64,000 nucleotides of DNA from Luidia sarsii (Eukaryota; Echinodermata; Asteroidea; Paxillosida; Luidiidae): the NCBI GenBank assembly GCA_949987565.1, contig OX465105.1:5146159-5210158 (forward strand). Direction: 5' to 3'. Below are positions 28,701 to 40,700 of the stretch, in pieces (positions within the stretch are counted from its first letter, which is position 1; every line of letters begins with the position of its first letter). The notes under the pieces were generated by a model, which was not told where the DNA came from, made no database searches, and worked only from the letters and a program-made list of their open reading frames with translations. A program made the translations under genes and the position numbers.

Positions 28701-31700
28701 TGACTTTTCCATGTTTTCCATGACTACAGAAATCCTGCTAAAACTGTCCATTACTGACAGGAAGGTATAGTCACAATCCTTCGCTGTCTGTCGCAGCTCC
28801 ACCCTGGGGTCTAGCGGGGTCTTATTTCCCCACGATCTTGACTCGAGTAACAATAACAAATAGACTGGACTCGCATCTCTTGTGATTTGCAAAGTGGTTG
28901 GTCTTTGTGTGTTAGCAGCACTCACTCAGGCTGAGATAGACTGCAGGTTCTGTGTATGTTACCTGTGAATTGACGCCTGTTTTTTCCCTTTATATTTCCC
29001 ACGCACCCCACCCAAGGTTGCTGAGCTCAAGTCCTATCAAGAGGAGCACGACTACGAGCCCCATTACAAGCGAGCCGTAGCCACAGTGGCCGAGCTAAGA
29101 GCAGAGTTGCTGGCCTACACAGACCTCAAGGAGACTCTGGACAGAGCCGCCCAGATGCAGGTATTCAAGGCCCGCTCACTGCACATGAAAGCCAGAGTCA
29201 GCGGCTGCGGCTGCGGCTGTTGCCGAGCTCACAGCAGCAACTCTAACCTCAGCCGTGGAAGGGGAGGATACACAATTTGAAAAACTGCCCAATTTCTGGA
29301 CGTGACAAACTTGAGAAATTACCTTCCCCTCAGGAAGTTTGTAATGGCATCAGACATTCCGTGAAACTGTGACCAAGCCGAAAAGGAAGGAGGTCCTGGA
29401 AACGCGATATTTGGTTGAAACTGTTTCACTCACTTTTAATACAAAAATACCACATTTAACAGGTACACAAAAATGTTTCCCATTTCAATTGAACAATTTG
29501 TCGAAATTTCAGTTGGTTACATTACCTTTCAAAAATCTGTCGCTTTCTAGAAAAATGGATTTCCAATGAGTTCCTTTTACAAATAACTGCCCTCCGTGTC
29601 CAAAAAATGCGGTTAGCGTTTAAGTTTGTCAGGATTGAAACGTCAGGCCCTCATAATTTTTGTAATGTAAGGTATATTAGGATAATTAGGTTTGTGGTGA
29701 CACCATGTAAATTCTCTTTTGTGAGTAAGTGTGGTTCTGAAAATAACCGGAGGAACTCGACGTTTCGAACAGTGTACTCTTTTTGTCTTCAGGAGACTGC
29801 TGGATTCCAACTGGGAGTGGGGCTTATGTGGTGTAGAGAGGGATCTTGGTGAGGGGGATTAGCTCAGTGAAGGGTGAAGGCGGGAACTGTAAAGGCGGGA
29901 ACAGGGGATGCTGCACAGAATCATAGTTGTGGGTGTACTGTGTGTGTGCTCACAGGTACATGTACATGTATTGGTGTTTTCTGTCCGCAGAGTGAGTTTG
30001 GGTGCATTGAGGAGGCCTACGGTCTGGTGAACGCCCTCTTCACGCGGACCATGGACAAGAAGGATGAAGTGGATGCCCAGGTAGGGTCTGCGGCCAGACA
30101 GAGCTAGAGGCAGCCTGCCACAAATGGACGTTTAAGGAGACCGACTCATGCAATTTTTGTACCAATTGATATCGGAGCAAAAGGATTGAGACCTACAATT
30201 ATTACACCACCTGAGCTATCCTGCCCTTTGCTTATTTTACCTCCATTTTCACTTGGTCCAGTAAGTTCATGATTTTTTGGCCACAGGCCCGAACAGGAAC
30301 CCCATCGTCAAGACATTCAATCTACTGAACCGAAATCGGACAGTTTGTGGTGACACCATTGAAATCATCGCTTTTGAGAAGGAGATGATTCGATAGAAAT
30401 GACTAACATTGTGTGCTTCCACCATACAAACCTTCAACTCTTATCTGACCTATCAGAAAAAATGATAAATGTTGCCATGACCAAAACTGCCCTCATTGAA
30501 ATAACTTCGGACAAGACAATTTTCCATTTCATTCAGCAATTTTTGTCTTTATTTTTCCAAGATCTTTGGCTTGGAGTTAGGGTTAGGTAATTAATGTCGC
30601 TTTCCAATCGCGTCGTGATTGCTGTGTTCACGAGTTGTGGAGAGGCGTTCCAATCGTCTGGTAACTCGTGGTCACCAGTCGTGAACTGGAGGCAAAAATC
30701 TTCCCTACAGTTCATGACTTGACACAAAAATGGGGTCAACTTGGGTCAGGAGGTCAAAGGGCGAAACGTTGTAACCAACATGGATGCATGCATGGGTTCA
30801 TATAATGACGGGTTTCTGCAGTGACTCCAGGAACGAAAAGGTGAATTGACTTCACTGTTCTACACACACATGTTAAAGGTACCTCAAGTCAGTTAAAGCT
30901 AAGCTAACCTTCTGTCGTCTGCACTGGTGCTGCAGAAATTATTTGTAAACAAACTGTTTAGTCTTTGTGCATGATATGCAAGAGACCCGTGCGTGTTGGT
31001 GAGTAGCATTGGAATGCAGCCCACTCGTGAACTGGGAAATACCGGTCGTTTACACGATAAACACGACGTAATTGGAACGCAGCAAAAACACTGAGTGCTC
31101 ATTGATTCTATGTTATCTACCCCCGGTATTTACTTATCATAATTTGTATTTTCCTTTTTTTTCTTCTTCGTGGTACCCCAGCGGGCAGAATTGAGTGGCA
31201 AGATGGACGAGATGGAGACTGCCAACAGAAGACTGCAGGACCACCTGGCACAGGCTGAGGGGCAGACCCGCACCCTCCAGGCTGCACTGGACAGCGCCCT
31301 CGATGCTGAGAAGAGCGCCCTCTGTAGCCGGGACGGCCTGGCCAGGGATGTGGAGGACGCGGTGCAGATGGCGGAGGAAGTCAGGATGCAACTTGAGGGC
31401 TCCCAATCAGGTACGGCCCATCCCCCACCCCCACAATCATCCTAGAAAATCCTGTCTCTTTAGGAAGAGGTATGGTTCTGTTTCAGAACCATGCCTGTCT
31501 CTTTAGGAAGAGGTATGGTTCTGAAACAGAACCATGCCTGTCTCTTTAGGAAGAGGTATGGTTCTGAAACAGAACCATACCGCCTGACAATTTACGTGGA
31601 TGAAGTCTTCTCCCTCCAGTTCATTTGTCCGTCCACACTTTGTCCCCTCTCTTGTCAGAGTTGCTGAGCCTGAGGGAGGAGTACCAGTCAGCCCAGGCCA

Positions 31701-34700
31701 GGAACGAGGAGCTGAGCAAGGAGAGCGTGGAGCACTTCCTGAAGGAGTCATCCTTGGAGGCAGCCCTGGGCGTCCAGGCCAGCCAGTGGCAGGAGACCGC
31801 TGCCAAGATAGAGAGGCTTCGCTCCTCGGCCGAGCAGGAAAGGACGGCTCTCAGGGAGGAGAATGCCAGGTCTGAATCCCTTGCCCTCTGATAGAAGACA
31901 ATGTGCAATAAGTCAATCCACTGACACATTATGACTCATTGTTTGGACTCTCAGGCTTGTTGGCTCAGACTCAGGCATGCTGACTCAGACTCAGGCTTGT
32001 TGACTCAGACTCAGGCTTGTTGACTCAGACTCAGGCTTGTTGACTCAGACTCAGGCTTGTTGACTCGGACTCAGGCTTGTTGACTCAGACTCAGGCTTGT
32101 TGACCCAGGCTTGTTGACTCAGACTCAGGCTTGTTGACCCAGGCTTGTTGACTCAGACTCAGGCTTGTTGACTCAGACTCAAGCTTGTTGACTCAGACTC
32201 AGGCTTGTTGACTCAGACTCAGGCTTGTTGACTCAGGCTTGTTGACTCAGACTCAGGCTTGTTGACCCAGGCTTGTTTACTCAGACTCAGGCTTGTTGAC
32301 TCAGACTCAGGCTTGTTGACTCGGACTCAGGCTTGTTGACTCAGACTCAGGCTTGTTGACTCAGGCTTGTTGACTCAGACTCAGGCTTGTTGACTCAGAC
32401 TCAGGCTTGTTGACTCAGGCTTGTTGACTCAGGCTTGTTGACTCAGGCTTGTTGACTCAGACTCAGGCTTGTTGACTCAGGCTTGTCGACTCAGGCTTGT
32501 TGACTCAGACTCAGGCTTGTTGACTCAGACTCAGGCTTGTTGACTCAGACTCAGGCTTGTTGACTCAGGCTTGTTGACTCAGGCTTGTTGACTCAGACTC
32601 AGGCTTGTTGACTCAGGCTTGTTGACTCAGGCTTGTTGACTCAGACTCAGGCTTGTTGACTCAGGCTTGTTGACTCAGGCTTGTTGACTCAGACTCAGGC
32701 TTGTTGACTCGGACTCAGGCTTGTTGACTCGGACTCAGGCTTGTTGACTCAGACTCAGTCTCATTGATTCAGACTCTGGTTTGCTGACTCAAACTTGGGC
32801 TTGTTGACTCGCACTTGGGCTTGTTGACTCAGGCTTGTTGACTCAGACTCAGGCTTGTTGACTCAGGCTTGTTGACTCAGGCTTGTTGACTCAGACTCAG
32901 GCTTGTTGACTCAGGCTTGTTGACTCAGGCTTGTTGACTCAGACTCAGGCTTGTTGACTCAGACTCAGGCTTGTTGACTCAGGCTTGTTGACTCAGGCTT
33001 GTTGACTCAGACTCAGGCTTGTTGACTCAGGCTTGTTGACTCAGGCTTGTTGACTCAGACTCAGGCTTGTTGACTCGGACTCAGGCTTGTTGACTCAGAC
33101 TCAGGCTTGTTGACTCAGGCTTGTTGACTCAGGCTTGTTGACTCAGGCTTGTTGACTCAGACTCAGGCTTGTTGACTCGGACTCAGGCTTGTTGACTCAG
33201 ACTCAGTCTCATTGATTCAGACTCTGGTTTGCTGACTCAAACTTGGGCTTGTTGACTCGCACTTGGGCTTGTTGACTCGCACTTGGGCTTGTTGACTCGC
33301 ACTCAGTCTCATTGACTCAGACTCGGGCTTGTTGACTCTGACTCGGGCTTGTTGAGTCTGACTTGGGCTTGTTGACTCGTACTCAGTCTTATTGACCCAA
33401 ACTTGGGCTTGTTGACTCAGACTCAGGCTTGTTGACTCGGACTCAGACTTGTTTGCAAATCAGTGTGTAAATGAGGTCCCTGTTGTTTATTACGAGAAAT
33501 CTCCTTTGTATTATAATGTTAACTCTTTTTTTGTCTTCATCCACCACGATAACAGACTAGAGTGCGAGACCCAGGACCTAAGAGGGCGCCTGACCACTCA
33601 GGAGGATCTCGTCTCCTCCCTGGGGGCAGAGCTGGAGGAGCTCAGGAAGGCATCCGGGCTGAGGGAGGCAGAGGCAGAGTCCCTCAAGTCTGAGCTCAAG
33701 GCCAACAGAGAGGCCAGGCTAGAGGCCAGACGCCTGGCCCACCAGATCCAGGTCAGTTTGGATAGGGGTCTCTTCTCTGGCTCCTTGTTAGATCTAAGCC
33801 TACTGTACACTGTGTCTCAACATCTGACCGCGTTGACATGAAGTGGTTCCTGAATTCAGTCACAAGAGACTTGACTATTGAATCTTTGCAATCGGCTGCC
33901 TAGCTTGGTTTTTTACAACCTGCACAAACAAACCTGCCCTGTACAGACTGATGACCTCCCACTCTCTCTCTCTTTCTGTCTCTCTGTCAATCTGCGTGTC
34001 TCATTTTCTCTGTCTATCTGCGCTGTCTCTCTTTCTCTATCTGCGCTGTCTCTCTTTCTCTATCTGCCTGTCTCTCTTTCTCTATCTATATGCCTGTCTC
34101 TCTTTCTTTGTCTATCTGTCTGTCTCTCTTTCTCTGTCTGTCTCTCTTTCTCTATCTGTCTTTCTCTGTCTATCTGTATGTCTCCCTTTTTCTGTCTATC
34201 TGTCTTTCTCAGTCTTTCTCTGTCTATCTGTATGTCTCCCTTTTTCTGTCTATCTGTCTATCTGTCTTTCTCAGTCTTTCTCTGTTTATCTGAATGTCTC
34301 CCTTTTTCTGTCTATCTGTCTATCTGTCTTTCTCTGTCTATCTGTCTTTCTCTGTTTATCTGAATGTCTCCCTTTTTCTGTCTATCTGTCTTTCTCTGTC
34401 TATCTGTCTTTTTGTATGTCTCCCTTTTTCTGTCTATCTGTCTTTCTCAGTATTTCTCTGTCTATCTGTCTGTCTGTCTTTCTTTCTTTTTTCTGTCTTT
34501 TTCTCACTCTGTCTCCCTCACTTTCGCATGTGTTTCTCTCTCTGTCTCACTCTCATTTTCTCTTACCCTACCTCTCTCTTCCACGCTCACTCTCTCACCC
34601 TACATGTACCTCTCTCCTCCCTGCTCACTCACTCTCTGTCTCTCTCCCTCCCCGCAGTGCCAGCAGCAGCGCTTCAAGGAGAACGTAGACTTCCTGGAGG

Positions 34701-37700
34701 AGGAGCGGTCAGCGATGGTGGAGGCAGCCCGCGAGGCCGAGGACCAGCTCAAGCTCTCCACCCTGGAGCTCTCTCGCCTCAAGGTGGCGCTCTCCCGGTC
34801 CGAGGAGGCCAGCGTGCAGTGGAAGGCGGCTGCCGAGAACCTGAGGTAGGGGACAAACACTGCTCACTTCTACTACAAAGTTGCCAGAATATCACTTGTT
34901 AACCACTTCGCGCCGGGACCTCCGAATCCGGAGGTCAATTGGATTGCCTATGCAACGGGGCCCTCCGAATCCGGGCACCACTATTGTCCACATTCTAAAC
35001 AAAGACTCTTTTCAGCTTAGAACAAAGCAATACGAATCAGTACAAAAACCCTTTTTGACGCAAGTTGCCACATGAATTGCAAGATTAGCAGCAGTAATTG
35101 TGCAATTGTGGGACTTTTACTGTGGAGGATCGAGGGATACCGCGCTGCAGCTGAAAGCACGCGGGGGACTTTGTCTTTGCATGCCACACAGCCCAACGGT
35201 CGTCGGTCTGGCATTGGAATTCCCCCCATATTCTTTACCGTAATCTGTACACTCGGTTGTGGCTGACCAACTCGAAGATTTGACTGCCTGGAGTGGAGGC
35301 TGGAGTCTGCAGTCAGCGATTGTCAGCAGCGTACACGCACGCACACACACACGTCCTTTACGGTCCATTGACGATGCACAAAGGGCCCTTTTTCGAACGG
35401 ATAAGGTTTTACTCTCTTGTACCCATAGTATACCCTTAACGATTTATTTCACAGAATTATATTGTTCCGATTGTTTTAGCAAGATTTGAAAATGATGCAT
35501 TGTTCAAAAACCCCCGTATGGCGGTCATCGGCGCTGAAAAATTTTTCCAGTCCTTATGACCACCATATCAGGGTTTTTTGTAACAATAGTCCATTTTAAA
35601 AACTATAAATTCGGGAACATTATATATTATCTGTGGAATAAATCAATAAGGGAATACTATGTGTACGAGTGAGTCAAACCTGGCACAATTTGGATGTTCA
35701 GTCTGAAAAAAAAAAGGACCATTGTGCGTTGTCAATGGGGCTTAGAGTGAATGTGTGCAAGTACAGTGTGTCTGAGTGGCTCCTGTACTGGCAGCCTTTG
35801 ACCATAGATTAGCCTCCACTCCAGGCCATCAAATCTGTGAGGTGGTCGGCCCCAACCAAGCGTACAGTTTGTGGTGAAGATAGTGGGTGGAATTCCACGG
35901 CCTGACCGACGACCGTTGGGCTGTGGGAAATGCCAGCACACACTCTCCCCAGGCAGCGTGCTATCCCTCGATCATCCACAGTTAAGGTCCCACAATAGTG
36001 CAATTCTTGTCACTAATCTGGCAATTCAAGTGGCAACTTGCATCAACACTTCATATTGATTCGTTGTAGGCTGAAAAGAGTCTTTGTTTAAAACTTGGAC
36101 AAAAAGTGGTGTAAAACCACACATAATAAAACCAACGGTGCTCCGAATTCATAGATCATGCTGCCGATTTCAAGAAAAGTTACACAACTTACAAATGTTG
36201 CATAAATCTTGCAACACAGACTCTTTTCAGCAATATTTAGCAAAGGCAGCAAAATGTTACGTACATGTAAGTTACGCAACAAAATGTTACATACGCAACA
36301 TTTGAAGTTTCTTGAAATCGGCAGCAGGCGTGGTTAATCCAAACCCTGACACTATGAACATATAAACCGTGAAAAAGGGGTGAAAATGTCATTTTGCCGT
36401 GAAACTAAAAAGTCACTGTGATTTTACTGTCCATTTTACAGTGAATTCACCGTGAAAATAATCCCCTCTCTGACCTGATAAGGACAACAACTTCTGGTCA
36501 CTAAAGAGACCGTGAAAAAACCCTGAATATCTAGGTTGGCAAGCTCCAGCCTTGAGGGATGGCTAATTCAATTACCAGTAGGGACCACCAGCCCCCATAG
36601 AGGTACTGTATGGTGTCCTTGTAACTGTCACTCCCAGATACTTCTAAATTGCCTCTAGCCTTTAACCACCAGGAATGTGGCCTTGGAGACCATTGGTGAT
36701 AACACCATGAAAATGGCTGGGCTAACTGTGTGCCATGAAATAGTGGTGAAAACACGGTGGATTTTCTTTTCACGGCTACATTACATTTTCACCCCATTTT
36801 CACGGTTTAGTGTGACTGATGTCATTGCAGGCCTTGTGATTTGCGGCATTGATCTCCTGAACTCCTTGCATAGTCTCCGATTGTAACCCCAACCCTCCTT
36901 GTGTCCCTTAAACACTCTCTCTCTCTCCTGATCCTAGTGACAAGCTGCAGTTTTGCCAGAGTGAGTTGGACAGCACCAAGGCCCAGGCCCACCGGATGCT
37001 CCTGGCTCAGGCCAGTGAGATACGCGATGCCTCAGATGGACTGACCGCTCTCCTCCAACATATTCAGCAAGTCCAGGCCGGCCTGACCCCCATGACCAAG
37101 GACCACGGACCGGTGAGAACCCAGACCTGCAATTGTTCTCTTTGCTCCTAAATCAGCAACACCGACGTTTTATCCCACCGATTTTTTTTTTTAGATTTTG
37201 CCAATATTTACTCCTGAAATTGGTTCTCTTGAAAATTGTGCACTGACTGTTTGTATACCGTAAATTCCCAGGTATAATGTGCACCCCCAACTTTTGCCTT
37301 TCGCCAAGGGGAAAAAAAACAAACAAACAAAAACGTCCCTGGTCTGAACAAAATTCTGGAATTCTGAAAAGTCCTGGAATGGATTGCAGATCTGCCTCCA
37401 TTCATTGTAAAGTTGTTTCCATCCCACAGTGGGAAGGATGATCACCCTCCGAATAAAAAAGTCCATTATTTCCAGCCTGGCCCAGGCGAAAAAAAGACAA
37501 GAGAGCATACAGTAGGAAGAATCCTCACCCTCCGAATAAAGAAAAATCCATTTGAGCCCAAGTTACCTCGCTGTGGTGGAAAAAAACCCTGGGAGAGTTT
37601 GCAGGGGGACGATGATAGACAGCTCCATCGTTAAAATGTGATAGACAGGATGATCGCCCTCCGAATAAAAAACATCCATTTGAGTCCAAGTTACCTCGCC

Positions 37701-40700
37701 GCGGAAAAAAAACCTGGGAAATCTTGAAAATCCCAGTGGGGGTAAAAAATTATCACTTGTTACAAGCTCTTGACAACAGATTCCGATTTTTAGCTTGGAA
37801 ATACACATGTATTCCTATGCAGTTTGCTCTGTGATTCCTCTTTTTTAGCAGAAATATTCCTGATTTCCTTTAAAGCCCCTACACAACATTGGTAAGATCG
37901 AAAAACAGAAATGTTCACAGATTTACATGAAACTAATACAGTTTGAAGATGGTTATAGTAGAAACCTCTCACTGAAATATTTCTGGCTAAAATGTTGTAT
38001 TTTGGGAGAAATGAGTAAAAGAAATAGTTTACGTCTCACCGAGATCTGAACTATTTTTCGGAACAGTACAGCGTTGAATGCTGCATTTTCGCGAAACAAA
38101 TGAAGCGGTTTTCACGATTTTTCCTGAGACCCGGTTGGCGGATTGAGCTGAAATTTTCACAGGTGAGCTATTTCATGCATATGTTGGATCAGACAATGTA
38201 TGGATGCTATTCTTTGACCTCGACCAATGTTGTGTAGGGGCTTTAAGAAAGGTTGGCAGCTATGGAGTCCTCTATCCCATTGAATGTGAACACGGATATT
38301 TTTTTGGGCTTTCGTAGGTTGGCGAGGATGCGTCTAATGCCGAGAGTGAACGAGCGCCGGCAGGGCCCAACAAGGCCCAGCCTGAGACCCGGGGGAGGCA
38401 GCAGGAGCGCGGTGCCTCTGGTCCCTCTGGCTCCCTGGTGGCCGCAGTCCTGGCCGCCGTCAGTGGTCAGGACGAGGGCCCCGTAGCCCGGCCCGAGACT
38501 CCACCGCTCCCGTCCGGAGATCCACCTTCCCCTCCTACCTCCCCGAGCCCCTCCGAAAGCGGCCCGTCCATCGGCGCGTCTGAGAGCAGCGCATTTGCCG
38601 CCGTGCGCTCGTCCGGTCACCCACGTCCCGTCACGGAGGGCCGGGATAGACGGGTCAGCGTCGAGAGCAAGGAGCTGCCGTTGTCGGGCCAGGTGGTGTG
38701 CGTGAGGGCGCTCTTCGGGACCGTCTTCCAGGCCGTGCTGGCGCGCAACGAAGGCCTGGAGGCTTGCCTTGGCAACGTCTCGGACGAAAGGTTAGCAACG
38801 TCTGTCAGATCATTGTAGCGCTGATGGTTCCACTGTATGTCCACAATGACGTTATCCCGCCCTGTCTGAATTCATCAGTCGTGGCTTCAACTTGCACACA
38901 AGCCTATGGAAGCCGCCCGATAGCGGCTGCAGCCAATTCGCCATAACCTTGCTTGTTGTGGCTAGCCAAACTAATTAAAGCTGGCCATGACATAGTCAGA
39001 AAGTCATCCTGGCTGTCAGTTATGTCCAAGAACTCTCCAGGAATTACACCCCAATTTACAGTCGGGTCCTCACAACTAAATGTCGCAAAACTGGCTACGG
39101 CTGTTTGGTGATCGCGAGTGGATGCAGCTCTTCAACAAACAAGGGAAAGAATCAACGTATGGGAAAAACATGGAATGGGCTAGCATCCGGTTTGCCTGTA
39201 TAATTGTGGCAGGCTGAGGCCACTGGACAAGGTCTATTGTTTCAACTCTGAGGTAGCAGCACAATAATTCCGATGAACGGGTTTACTCCTAAAGTTCATC
39301 ATTTTGTCTCTAAGATTGAGGCCTAATTACATCGGTTCATGAGTGCCATTTTTTCAGCAATAGAGATGTTGCATGTGAATTGATAGGCGTTCTCATACGT
39401 TTAGCTATCTGTACCAGATAGTGGCCACTCTGCTGTTTCGCAATCCCGGCGAATTGGTAGCGCTGTTCACAATCCAAACACTGTGTCAAATGAGTCTAAA
39501 ATGAAGTCTGTTTCTGACCCCATGCATGTACCCACGTATTGATACCCTAAAAAGTCTTTGAAACTCACAAAAATGGCCTACATATTCAGCGATTACCCAT
39601 TTCTGGATAACACCATCCATATTGACAAAAAAACTAAAGACAATTTACCAGAAATTTTCCTACGTGTTTCTCCCTCACGTTTAATGAGCAAGATATCCGC
39701 GTCATCCACATGTTTAGTGGATAGCAAGTAGCGTATGACGTCATAATAATTGATGACGTATTTGTTGCACTACCTGTATCCTTTGACTTGCGAAACCTCT
39801 CTATGGTTTGTCTCTGGAAGATCATGGCATGACGACTCCAATGCAGAGAGTGCGTCCTATTGCCTCTAAGCCTCGCCGTAAGGTTTTTGTTTACTAGCCT
39901 ACCGGGCTAGTAAATTGAGTTTTTTACTAGCCCGTAGCAAGTTTTACTAGCCCTGTCAAATTAATATTGAATTTAAAAGAAGGTTATCAGGTCAAGTAAA
40001 ACAAATTATTATTTTCTACTTTCTCATCCCCGCCTGCATAATTTTTTGCCGCCACACCGCTGTCTACTTTTTACTAGTCCGCCGAGCTAGCAAAGTGGGT
40101 CATTTTACTAGCCCACTGCTGTTTTTACTAGACAATGACCGCCAGGCTAGTGCTAAGGTCGAGCCCTGGCCTCTAAGATCAGGCAAGATGATGTTATCGC
40201 ATTAGGTCTGTCTAATATCTTGCCCATCTCTCTGCCTTGCCGTAAACTTGTAAGCCAAGACTGGACTCACCTGGATTTTTTTTTTTGGTTCTCTCCTTTT
40301 CCCCTCGGACCCGTCCATCCCAGGAGCCAATTGAAGGGCCAGCTCCAGCGCGCGCAGCGCCAGCAAGACCGCGAGGCCTGCCTGGCCCGTGAGCAGCTGC
40401 GGCAGTCGGAGCTGCAGGAGTGCCGGCTGCGGCGGGAGGTGGCCAGGAGCCAGACGGCCCTGACCGAGCAGCAGCAGTCGCTGCAGTATGCCCAGCAGCG
40501 ACTGCAGGCCATGGCCGATAACCTGGCCCGCTTCTCCGACCAGAAGACCACTATTGAGGTAACGATGATGACAACATCCAAGGGGCCTGATGTTTTGATC
40601 CTAGCAGGACCTTTCACAGGACCTTGCTTTGCCTTTGGCAAAGGTCCTGCTGGGATCTAAACGTCGGGCCCTCCTAGTTCGCTTTTTGGTCACAGTCAGT

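Noticed and set aside
31950..33450. CRISPR-like array
   Set aside because: Units are contiguous with no unique spacers, in a eukaryotic intron.
33878..34902. Several overlapping ORFs rich in SLSICLS
   Set aside because: Pyrimidine microsatellite; only the last part (34658-34845) is a real exon in one of the frames.
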